From NCBI RefSeq assembly GCF_000719345.1, contig NZ_JOFX01000003.1, positions 124,001 through 188,000 of the forward strand: 64,000 bases of DNA. The letters run 5' to 3'. Below the pieces are notes generated by a model. It was not told the origin of the DNA and did no database searches. It was given only the letters and a program-made list of their open reading frames with translations. The stretch's first letter is position 1, and every line of letters begins with the position of its first letter. This DNA is from Streptomyces sp. NRRL F-2664 (GTDB lineage Bacteria; Actinomycetota; Actinomycetes; Streptomycetales; Streptomycetaceae). A program made the translations under genes and the position numbers. Of this stretch, positions 56,769 through 64,000 are shown piece by piece.

Positions 56769-57527
56769 TCACGCCGCCGCTGCCGTGGTGATCACGAGCG
56801 GCGGGCGGGCCCGCTCCGCCGACCAGGGCCGACCCCGGACGAGGTCAGGGGCCGCGACTCCGTGCGCCTCGTCCACCGTGGGCCGGTGCTGGACGGCGTG
56901 GCGGAAGCCGGCGCGTTCCAGCAGCCGCGGGTGGAGGTCCACGGGCCACGCGTGGTTGGGCATCTCCTGCCAGGAGCCGTCCGTGCGCCGGAGCCGGACC
57001 GTCACCTCGTCGCCCGGGGCGTACGCGGCCCCGGGCTCACCGATCCGCAGCGAGGCGTACTCCGTGCCGCTGCAGGCGGGATCCGTGGTCAGCAGCACCA
57101 GCGGGGCGCCCGGCCGCAGGAGCCGGCGGATCTCGGTGAACACGCCGAGCAGTGCCGCCTCGGTCGGCAGGGATGCCAGGACGTGGTTGCACATCACCGC
57201 GTCCGCGCAGTCGGCGGGCAGTCCGGTCACGCGGCCGTTCTCGACCAGGTGGAAGTCGGCCACGGCGGTCGCCGAGGCGCGGGCCAGCTCCAGCATCTGC
57301 GGGGAGGTGTCCACGCCCACGACCCGGGCGCCCAGGACGCGGGCCGCGTGGTCGGCCACCTTGCCCGGGCCGCATCCGTAGTCCACGAGGACCTGGCCCG
57401 GGCTGATGCGGTCGGCCAGGGTCCGCAGGACGAACGGGTAGCCGAGGAGCCAGTCGGTCGCCGCGTCGACGGCCGCGAACGCCCGCGCGCCTTCCTTACC
57501 GGACCAGGCGGTGCCCTCTTCGTTCAC
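56769..57527 (-). CDS. Class I SAM-dependent methyltransferase
   Basis: 252 residues from GTG 57527. Rossmann methyltransferase motifs: I VLVDYGCGPGKVADHAA, acidic loop VVGVDTSPQMLELAR, post-I NGRVTGLPADCADAVMCNHVLASL, and III LLRPGAPLVLLTTDP. Substrate unknown; small-molecule type. Lies 53 nt downstream of the ltrA leader region on the same strand with no clear terminator. Confidence 0.9.
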   Translation of the reverse strand: MNEEGTAWSGKEGARAFAAVDAATDWLLGYPFVLRTLADRISPGQVLVDYGCGPGKVADHAARVLGARVVGVDTSPQMLELARASATAVADFHLVENGRVTGLPADCADAVMCNHVLASLPTEAALLGVFTEIRRLLRPGAPLVLLTTDPACSGTEYASLRIGEPGAAYAPGDEVTVRLRRTDGSWQEMPNHAWPVDLHPRLLERAGFRHAVQHRPTVDEAHGVAAPDLVRGRPWSAERARPPLVITTAAAA

Positions 57528-57586
57528 AGCCCCACTATCGGCCCCTCAGGGCCGGACGGCACCCGCACGACATGGGCGCGGGGAGG

Positions 57587-58111
57587 TCAGAGGGTGATCC
57601 AGTAGCGCCGTTTGGGTCCGATCAGGGTCTCGCGCACGTCCTCCAGGACGCCGCCGGCGCGCTCGATGGTGCGCACGGACCCTTCGTTGCCGGGGTCGCA
57701 GGTGAGCAGGACCCGGTCCATCCCGAGGACCCGCGCCTCGTGCAGGACCGCGGACAGCGCCCAGGTGGCGAGGCCCCGCCGGCGGGCCGAGGGCCGGACG
57801 CCGTAGCCGATGTGGCCGCCGGCGTCGAGGAGGAAGCTGTTGAGGTAGTGGCGCAGGTCTATGGCGCCGAGGTAGGTGTCGCCGTCGGCGATCCACCAGT
57901 ACGTGGTGTGGACGCGGCCGTGGTCCAGGGGCAGTGAGCGGTCGGCGTACCGGCGCAGCCCGGCCGTCCAGGCGGCGAACCCCTCGGGGCTGTCGACGTC
58001 GTCGTCGGAGCCGAGCCCGGCGCCGTCCATGTGGCCGTCCGGACCCCACTCCGCCTGCGCGGCCTTCCAGGAACCGTGCAGGCGGGCGGTGGGGGCGATG
58101 AGCTCGGGCAT
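57587..58111 (-). CDS. GNAT family N-acetyltransferase
   Basis: 174 residues from ATG 58111. Acetyl-CoA loop HIGYGVRPSARRRGLATWAL and motif B VLLTCDPGNEGSVRTIERAGGVLEDV; resembles RimJ/YkkB-type acetyltransferases. Acceptor unknown. A long antisense frame joins it to the next gene, but the separate start is clear. Confidence 0.9.
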   Translation of the reverse strand: MPELIAPTARLHGSWKAAQAEWGPDGHMDGAGLGSDDDVDSPEGFAAWTAGLRRYADRSLPLDHGRVHTTYWWIADGDTYLGAIDLRHYLNSFLLDAGGHIGYGVRPSARRRGLATWALSAVLHEARVLGMDRVLLTCDPGNEGSVRTIERAGGVLEDVRETLIGPKRRYWITL

Positions 58112-58146
58112 GGCTGGGACACTAGCAGTCGGATCATCCGACCCGT

Positions 58147-59376
58147 TCAGCCGGTTCTGGGCGCGGTCGGCTTGTGGCCCGGGTAGACGTTGCCGGGGCT
58201 GACGATGCTGGTGATCGCCTCGCCGAAGAGCGTGCTGGGTTCCTGGCCCTCGTGCAGGATGTCGGTGTTGAGGATGACGACCATGGTGGCCTGCGCCTGC
58301 GGGAGGAAGACGCCGAGGCTCTCGTAGCCGGGGAGCGAGCCGTTGTGGCCGATCCAGCCCTGCACGTCGAACAGGCCGAGGCCGTAGCCGGCGCCCGGGA
58401 TGCCGACGGAGGTGGTCTTCAGGCGCTGGGCCTGCGTCTCGGGTGTCAGCAGCGTGCCGGTGGCGAGGGTGCGTGCCCAGCTCCGCAGGTTCTGCAGGTC
58501 GGAGATCATCGCTCCGGCCGCCCAGGCCCAGGACGGGTCCCAGTCGGTGGCCACCTCGACCTTGCCGCTCGCGGTCTGGTCGGTGTAGCCCTGCGCGTGC
58601 GGCTGGGGGAACTCCGCGCCGGTCGGGAAGAAGGTGCGGCCCAGTCCGGCCCGCTCGACGACGTCCTTGTCGATGACCTCGGCGAGCGGCCGCCCGGTGA
58701 CCTTCTCGATCACCAGGCCGAGCAGGATCAGGTTGGTGTTCGAGTACTGGAACCGGGCATCGGGCGCGAACTGCACCGGGTGCTTGAAGGAGTACGCCAG
58801 CAACTCCTGCGGGGTGAACCGGCGGTCGGGGTCGCCGGTGAACGCCTTGTCGAAGTCCGGGTCCTCGCTGTAGTTGAACAGCCCGCTGCGCATCCCGGCG
58901 AGTTCGCGCAGGGTGATGCGGTCGCCGTTCGGCACGCCGGCGATGTAGTCGCCGATGGGGTCGTCCAGGCCGACCTTGCCCTGGTCGACGAGTTGGAGGA
59001 GGGCGGTGACCGTGAACGTCTTGGTCTGGCTGCCGATCCGGGTGTTGAAGTCGGTGCGCATGGGGGCGCCGGTCGCCTTGTCGGCCACGCCGAAGGCCTT
59101 CACGTAGCTGCCCTTGCCGGGTGCCCACAGGCCGACGATCACGCCCGGCACCTGGGCCTCGCGCATGACCTGCCGTACGGCCGCGTCGAGTTCGAGCGCG
59201 ACGGCCGGGGTGAGCTGCTTGAACCGGCCGCCCGGTTCCGGGGAGGGGGCGGCGGTGGCGGACGGTTCGGGTGTGGGTGCCCCGTACGCGGGGGCCGTGA
59301 CGGCCCCGGTGAGCAGCAGGCCCGCTGCGGCGGTGGCCGCGCAGGCCCGGAGGAGCCGTGTGTGCGTCGTCTTCAC
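58147..59376 (-). CDS. Secreted serine hydrolase (beta-lactamase/DD-peptidase family)
   Basis: 409 residues; GTG 59376 preferred over TTG 59379 for AGGAGG spacing. Signal peptide 1-33 (ACAATAAAGLLLTGAVTAPAYG). Penicillin-binding fold: nucleophile Ser116 and Lys119 in SQTK, YSNTN (Tyr-x-Asn) and HNGS in place of KTG. This is the class C/ DD-carboxypeptidase-like group, with LRELAGMRSGLFNY. Probably a D-Ala-D-Ala carboxypeptidase or esterase. Confidence 0.92.
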   Translation of the reverse strand: MKTTHTRLLRACAATAAAGLLLTGAVTAPAYGAPTPEPSATAAPSPEPGGRFKQLTPAVALELDAAVRQVMREAQVPGVIVGLWAPGKGSYVKAFGVADKATGAPMRTDFNTRIGSQTKTFTVTALLQLVDQGKVGLDDPIGDYIAGVPNGDRITLRELAGMRSGLFNYSEDPDFDKAFTGDPDRRFTPQELLAYSFKHPVQFAPDARFQYSNTNLILLGLVIEKVTGRPLAEVIDKDVVERAGLGRTFFPTGAEFPQPHAQGYTDQTASGKVEVATDWDPSWAWAAGAMISDLQNLRSWARTLATGTLLTPETQAQRLKTTSVGIPGAGYGLGLFDVQGWIGHNGSLPGYESLGVFLPQAQATMVVILNTDILHEGQEPSTLFGEAITSIVSPGNVYPGHKPTAPRTG

Positions 59377-59419
59377 CAATGCCTCCTGCGGTACGAGGAC
59401 CAGGGCACGGCATACACGG

Positions 59420-61552
59420 TCAGCCTAGGCCCGTCCCGGCAGGGCCGCGAGGCGAGCCGTCGCCGGGCGTCAGGGACCTGGCGCGGGCGATGACCAGGGC
59501 GACGTCGTCGTGGTCGTCGGGACGGCGCAGGGATCCCAAGAGCCGGTCGCAGGTCTCCTCCAGCGGGCGTCCGGTGTCGGCGAGCAGGTCCAGGAGGAGG
59601 TCGAGGCGTTCGTCGATGGGCTGGTTGCGGGTCTCCACCAGGCCGTCGGTGTACAGGACCAGTTGGTCGCCCGGGGCCATCGCGACGGTGGTGGCCTCGA
59701 AGGGGATGCCGCCCACGCCCAGCGGGGCGCCGGTGGGCAGGTCGAGCAGCCGGGGCGCCCGGCCGGAGCGGATCAGCACGGGCGGGAGGTGCCCGGCGAC
59801 GGCGATGCGGCACTGTGCGCGGTGCGGGTCGTGGACGACGTAGACGCAGGTGGCGATGGTTTCCTCCAGGGCGGCCGTCGTGCGGTCCAGCTGCTGGAGC
59901 ACCTGGGTCGGGTCGAGGGCGAGTTCCGCGAGGGTGCGGGTCGCCGTACGCAACTGCCCCATGCTGGCGGCGGCGTTGATGCCGCTGCCCATGACGTCCC
60001 CGATGACGAGGACGGTGGTGTCGTCGGGTCCCGCGATGGCGTCGAACCAGTCGCCGCCGATCTCGCTGCTGGCCGCGGCGGGCCGGTAGCGCGAGGCGAC
60101 TTCCAGGCCGGGCGTGGGTGGCGGGTGGTGGGGCAGGAGGTGGTGCTGGAGCGCGAGGGCGGTGTGGTGGGCGTTGCGGTACCAGCGGGCGTTGTCGATG
60201 CAGACGGCGGCTCGTGCGGCGAGTTCGCCGGCCAGCACGATGTCGTCGTCGTTGAAGGGCAGCGGGTTGCGGGTGCGTTTGAGGTCGAGGGCGCCCAGGA
60301 CCTCGCCGCGCGCGATGAGCGGCACGGCCAGGTACGAGCGCAGCCCGGCGCGGCTCAGGAGGGACGCGGCGTTGCTGTCGCGGGCGATCCGGGAGATGTC
60401 CCGGGCCTGCACGTGGGCGACGAGGACGGGGTGGCCGGTCGTCACGGACCGGGTGACCAGTCGGTCGGCGGCGTAGCGGGCGATGTCCCCCGGCGGGTCC
60501 GCGGCGCGGACGGCCTCGCTCGGGTAGGCGGCGGCGACGGCGAGGGCGCGGAACACGGCGGGCTCGTGTGCGGAGGACCGGAGGGTCGGCCGGCCCTCCA
60601 GGACCGAGTCGAGGATGTCGACGGCGGCGATGTCCGCGAGCTCGGGCACGACGACGTCGGCGAGCTCGCGGGCGGTCTGGTCGAGGTCGAGGGTGGTGCC
60701 GATGCGGACGGTGGCGTCGGCGATCAGGGCGAGGCGGCGGCGGCTGCGGGCGATCTCCAGGGCCGCCTGGTGACTCTGGGTGACGTCGACCACGGAGGTG
60801 GCGAGCCCCAGCACCCGCCCGGTGGCGTCCTCCAGCCGGTAGTAGGACACCGACCAGGCGTGTTCGGCGCGGTGCCCCCCGTGGGTGCGGCCGGCGGTGA
60901 ACTGCTCCAGCAGCGGTGTGCCGGTGGCGAGGACCTGGCGCATCGCCGATTCCGCGGCCTCGGTGTCGTCGAGGAAGGACAGCGCCTCCCGGACGCCCCG
61001 GCCGATGTGCTCGGAGGCGGGAAGTCCGTTGATCCGCTCCAGCGTGGGGTTGACCAGGACGTAGCGCAGCTCGGTGTCCAGGACCGCGAGCCCGATCGGG
61101 GACTGGGCGACCAGGCGTGCCGACAGCGCGAGGTCCCGCTCCAGCTGCCGCAGGGTGGTGCGGTCGGTGGCGATGCCCAGGGCGTACAGGTCCCCGCGTT
61201 CGTCGAGGAGCCGCATGTTGCGGAACTCCACGAGGCGGGTGCTGCCGTCCTTGTGCCGCACCGGGAAGGCGCCCGCCCAGTCGCCGGCGCCGCCCATGAC
61301 CCGTGCGAACAGTTCCGAGACGAGGCCCACGTGCTGGGGGGCGGCCAGCAGCCGGGCGGCGGGCCGGCCCAGGGCCTCGGCCGCCGTCCAGCCGAAGAGC
61401 TGCTCGGCCTGCGGGCTCCACAGGGCGACGCGGCCCTCGGCGTCGAGCACGACGGCGGCCACGTTCAGGACGTCGAGCAGCCCGCTCGGCGGGGCGAGCC
61501 CGGCCGCGTCGGACCGCCGCCCGCTGGCCCCCGACCCGTCGATCGCACCCAT
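59420..61552 (-). CDS. PAS-PAS-GAF-SpoIIE phosphatase
   Basis: 710 residues from ATG 61552 (GGAAGGGAG upstream). PAS about 20-130, PAS about 140-260, GAF about 275-445, SpoIIE phosphatase about 480-700 with EIGGDWFDAI, GDVMGSG, AVAGHLPP and LVLYTDGLVET. The GDVMGSG motif has Ser in place of the His of GDVMGHG in the paralogue at 1960-4047, otherwise the same layout. Cytoplasmic; target is presumably a phospho-STAS protein. Confidence 0.93.
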   Translation of the reverse strand: MGAIDGSGASGRRSDAAGLAPPSGLLDVLNVAAVVLDAEGRVALWSPQAEQLFGWTAAEALGRPAARLLAAPQHVGLVSELFARVMGGAGDWAGAFPVRHKDGSTRLVEFRNMRLLDERGDLYALGIATDRTTLRQLERDLALSARLVAQSPIGLAVLDTELRYVLVNPTLERINGLPASEHIGRGVREALSFLDDTEAAESAMRQVLATGTPLLEQFTAGRTHGGHRAEHAWSVSYYRLEDATGRVLGLATSVVDVTQSHQAALEIARSRRRLALIADATVRIGTTLDLDQTARELADVVVPELADIAAVDILDSVLEGRPTLRSSAHEPAVFRALAVAAAYPSEAVRAADPPGDIARYAADRLVTRSVTTGHPVLVAHVQARDISRIARDSNAASLLSRAGLRSYLAVPLIARGEVLGALDLKRTRNPLPFNDDDIVLAGELAARAAVCIDNARWYRNAHHTALALQHHLLPHHPPPTPGLEVASRYRPAAASSEIGGDWFDAIAGPDDTTVLVIGDVMGSGINAAASMGQLRTATRTLAELALDPTQVLQQLDRTTAALEETIATCVYVVHDPHRAQCRIAVAGHLPPVLIRSGRAPRLLDLPTGAPLGVGGIPFEATTVAMAPGDQLVLYTDGLVETRNQPIDERLDLLLDLLADTGRPLEETCDRLLGSLRRPDDHDDVALVIARARSLTPGDGSPRGPAGTGLG

Positions 61553-61673
61553 CGGCGATGCTCCCTTCCGGCACCGTCGGCGCACGGTTACCTCTCATCG
61601 TCCCCCCGAACCCGCCGGGAAGCGTGCCGAGCGGCCGTGACCGGGGCCTGCCGCGACCGCGTAGGCTCGGCGG

Positions 61674-62294
61674 ATGGCGAAATACTTCGACGTGCACCCC
61701 GAGAACCCGCAGCGGCGCACCATCGACAACGTGGTCGGCATGATCCGCCAGGGCAGCCTCGTCGCGTACCCGACGGACTCCTGCTTCGCACTGGGATGCC
61801 AGCTGGGCAACCGGGACGGCATCAACCGGATCCGGTCGATCCGCAATCTGGACGACCGTCACCACTTCACCCTGGTGTGCCAGAACTTCGCCCAGCTGGG
61901 GCAGTTCGTGCAGATCGACAACAACGTGTTCCGTGCCATCAAGGCGGCCACGCCCGGCAGCTACACCTTCATCCTCCCGGCGACCTCGGAGGTGCCCCGC
62001 CAGCTGCTGCACCCGAAGAAGAAGACCGTCGGCGTCCGCATCCCCGACCACGTGGTCACCCAGGCGCTGCTCGCCGAGCTGGGCGAGCCGCTGCTCTCCA
62101 GCACGCTGCTGCTGCCGGACGAGGCGGAGCCGATGACGCAGGGCTGGGAGATCAAGGAGCGGCTCGACCACGAGGTGGACGCCGTGCTGGATTCGGGTGA
62201 CTGCGGCACCGAGCCCACCACGGTGATCGACTTCTCCGGCGGTGACGCGGAGATCGTGCGCCGCGGAGCCGGCGACACCTCACGGTTCGAGTAG
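61674..62294 (+). CDS. YrdC/Sua5-like threonylcarbamoyl-AMP synthase family protein
   Basis: 206 residues, ATG 61674. YrdC fold: GMIRQGSLVAYPTDSCFALGCQLGN, RIRSIRNLDDRHHFTLVCQNFAQL, PGSYTFILPATSEVPRQL, GVRIPDH and TTVIDFSGGDAEIVRRGAG. It resembles the YciO branch rather than long Sua5. Acts, by family, in forming threonylcarbamoyl-AMP for tRNA t6A, though YciO proteins are less certain. Confidence 0.9.
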   Translation: MAKYFDVHPENPQRRTIDNVVGMIRQGSLVAYPTDSCFALGCQLGNRDGINRIRSIRNLDDRHHFTLVCQNFAQLGQFVQIDNNVFRAIKAATPGSYTFILPATSEVPRQLLHPKKKTVGVRIPDHVVTQALLAELGEPLLSSTLLLPDEAEPMTQGWEIKERLDHEVDAVLDSGDCGTEPTTVIDFSGGDAEIVRRGAGDTSRFE

Positions 62295-62299
62295 CCGCC

Positions 62300-64000
62300 T
62301 CACGGGTCGGTGCGCACGTCCGTGTACCGGCCCAGGTACCGCAAGGCGCCCGCTTCGGCGCGGTAGAGGTGGGCGAGGGAGTCCCCGGCCAGGGCGCGTG
62401 TCCGGGTGTCGAAGGCGACCGTCTTGGCGATGCCCTGGTACGTCGTGCGGAAGATCCGGCGGGACAGCCCGGCCCGATCCCGCCCCTCGCCCTCCAGGCC
62501 GGCCAGGGCCGTGGAGATCAGCCCCACCGCGTCGTACGCCTCGGCTGCCCAGCGGGCGGGCGGTGCGCCGTGGGCGCCCCGGTGGGCCGCGACGAACTCG
62601 GCGGCGGCCGGGACAGCTCCGGGGTCGGTGAAGAGCGCGCTGAACACCCACCCCTCGGCCGCCGGTCCGGCCGCGGTGAGGAAGGCCGGTTCCATGGCGT
62701 GCTGGAGGGCCACGCGCGGCCCCTGGAACCGGGCGTCCGCGAGCGCGCGGGCCAGCTCCGCCACGCGCTGCGGCGAGGTGCCGACGTACACGACGGCCTC
62801 GGCGCGGTCCTCGGTCAGGGCGCGCACGGTGGCGGCGAAGCCGGTGCCTTCGGGGACGCGGTGGACGCCGACGGTGCCCTGCGCCGGGGGGCTCTGCTGG
62901 AGCACCCTGGTGACCTGCCACGGGGGCGGCCCGTTCGCCGAGTCCTCCACGACCGCGGTGCGGCGCGAGATCCGTACCTGGGACAGGTAGTGCAGGACCG
63001 GCAGTCCGAGGCCCTCGTCGCCGGGGCGGGTGATGCACGCCGTGCGCCACAGCGTCTGGGCGTTCTCCGGGCTGTTCACCGACACCGCGACCAGGGCCAG
63101 GTCAGCGGCGAGGCAGGCGCCGGCCAGTTCCGGCAGGGCCGCGTCCCAGGTGGGACCGAGCACCGCTAGCACGGCCGGGTCGGCGGCCAGTTCCCTGCCG
63201 GTCCGGGCTGCGCGCTGCGGGTCCCCGGCGTCGTCGGCGATGCGCAGGGCGAGCCGGAAGGCGGCGTCGGACCGGGCGTTGTGCCGGTCCACGGCCAGCC
63301 GGATGCCCCGTTCGTGCGCCTGGCCGGCGGCCCGGCCGGGGCCGGTCAGGTCGGCCTGCAGGGCGAGGGTCAGGACGGGACGCGTGCGGTCGGGGCCGGC
63401 CGGCGGGGTCCCGCGGCCGCCCCGCCCGCGGGTGGTGAACCAGGCGATCGGCGCGCCGGCGGCGACCAGGGCACCGCCGGCGGCGAGCAGCCGCCGGCGG
63501 GTGAGCTGCCGGGCGGGCTCGGGCGCGTCGATCCGGGTGGGTTCGGGGGCGGGCAGGTCCAGGGCGCGGGTGGAGCGCTCGGCGATGATCCGGGGCAGCG
63601 GGGCGGGGAGCCAGTCGGCGGCCGGGTCGCCCGCACCGTCGGAGTCGGGTCCGAGGAGGGCGGCGAGCTCGGTGAGCGTGGGCCGCTCGGCAGGCTCCTT
63701 GCGCAGGCAGCGGCCGACCGCCTCGTGCAACTCGGATGGCAGCGAGCCCAGTTCAGGCTGCTCGTGGACGGTGCGGAAGACCACGGCGGCCGCATGCCCG
63801 GCGCCGAAGGGACCGGTCCCGGTCGCCGCGTACGCGAGGACGCAGCCCAGGGAGAAGACGTCGCCGGCCGGTCCCGCGGCGGTGCCGTCCGCGCGGGCCA
63901 GTTCGGGGGCCAGATAGCCGGGTGTGCCGACGACCGCGTCGACGGCCGTGAGCGTGGTCGCCCCGGCCGCCCGCGCGATCCCGAAGTCGATCAGGCGGGG
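62300..64000 (-). CDS. Ser/Thr kinase with extracellular ABC-type solute-binding domain, 5' end beyond window
   Basis: 566 residues visible; the frame is open to the window edge. Kinase end: LIDFGIARAAG, VGTPGYLAPELA, DVFSLGCVLAYAATG and the terminal lobe to about 90. After a Pro-rich linker comes a TM/signal-like RRRLLAAGGALVAAGAPIAW, then a type I periplasmic-binding-protein fold of the branched-chain amino acid receptor type (LALQADLTGPGRAAGQAHERGIRLAVDRHNARS, VLGPTWDAALPELAGACLAADLALVAVS, LQHAMEPAFLTAAGPAAEGW). A receptor kinase sensing a small solute directly is inferred. Confidence 0.9.
   Translation of the reverse strand, partial: PRLIDFGIARAAGATTLTAVDAVVGTPGYLAPELARADGTAAGPAGDVFSLGCVLAYAATGTGPFGAGHAAAVVFRTVHEQPELGSLPSELHEAVGRCLRKEPAERPTLTELAALLGPDSDGAGDPAADWLPAPLPRIIAERSTRALDLPAPEPTRIDAPEPARQLTRRRLLAAGGALVAAGAPIAWFTTRGRGGRGTPPAGPDRTRPVLTLALQADLTGPGRAAGQAHERGIRLAVDRHNARSDAAFRLALRIADDAGDPQRAARTGRELAADPAVLAVLGPTWDAALPELAGACLAADLALVAVSVNSPENAQTLWRTACITRPGDEGLGLPVLHYLSQVRISRRTAVVEDSANGPPPWQVTRVLQQSPPAQGTVGVHRVPEGTGFAATVRALTEDRAEAVVYVGTSPQRVAELARALADARFQGPRVALQHAMEPAFLTAAGPAAEGWVFSALFTDPGAVPAAAEFVAAHRGAHGAPPARWAAEAYDAVGLISTALAGLEGEGRDRAGLSRRIFRTTYQGIAKTVAFDTRTRALAGDSLAHLYRAEAGALRYLGRYTDVRTDP

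Noticed and set aside
57587..59413. One 608-residue protein joining the acetyltransferase to upstream sequence
   Set aside because: Upstream part is out of frame with the serine hydrolase; ATG 58111 gives a normal GNAT length.

Overview
The window reads as a chromosomal segment of a Streptomyces or close relative. It has very high GC, third-position G/C codon bias, many GTG and TTG starts behind GGAGG-type ribosome sites, and actinobacterial families throughout: a SigB-type sigma factor with anti-sigma and STAS partners, SpoIIE-type phosphatases, membrane Ser/Thr kinases, a DevR/DevS pair and a Pls-type polymer synthetase. No rRNA, tRNA or CRISPR array was seen.

Layout. 1-14.1 kb: a partial PLP decarboxylase, a small lipoprotein, two PAS/GAF/SpoIIE phosphatases, a frameshifted RNA-ligase-like gene, a VanW protein, a Ser/Thr kinase with a C-terminal RICIN-like domain in another frame, and a secreted PKD/repeat protein. 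14.2-19.6 kb: an M1 aminopeptidase behind a 1316-residue membrane NRPS-like synthetase with epsilon-poly-L-lysine synthetase (Pls) architecture. 19.8-25.4 kb: a membrane protein, a HAD phosphatase, a coupled nucleotidyltransferase/BON-like/phosphoesterase trio, and a SigB-type sigma factor with its anti-sigma and STAS genes. 25-34.2 kb: divergent fur/katG, a phytase, an MFS carrier, a two-component system and a lone TAXI binding protein.

34.6-42.1 kb: a cyclodipeptide synthase overlapping a P450 closely resembling CYP121. These match the M. tuberculosis Rv2275/CYP121 pair that makes mycocyclosin from cyclo(Tyr-Tyr). Small secreted proteins, LuxR and AraC regulators, a tiny leader ORF and a secreted M15-like peptidase follow.

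42.2-55.05 kb: a decaying hypoxia/dormancy (DevR/DosR-type) island. Phosphoketolase, DevS-like kinase, DevR-like regulator, a STAS-PPOX fusion and two universal stress proteins are intact. Flotillin, ribosome hibernation factor, CBS-BON protein, alcohol dehydrogenase, a nitroreductase-like gene, pyruvate formate-lyase and a transposase survive as fragments.

55.1-64 kb: a SnoaL-like protein, an LtrA membrane protein with a coupled mini-ORF, a methyltransferase, a GNAT, a serine hydrolase, a third SpoIIE phosphatase, a YrdC/Sua5 protein and a partial Ser/Thr kinase fused to a solute-binding domain.

Themes: partner-switching signalling (three SpoIIE phosphatases, two STAS proteins, one stand-alone anti-sigma kinase plus a fused kinase domain), two small natural-product loci, and an eroding anaerobic-survival island. 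A palindromic element that supplies or abuts TAG stop codons occurs three times. All family assignments are from reading the translations; no database search was run.
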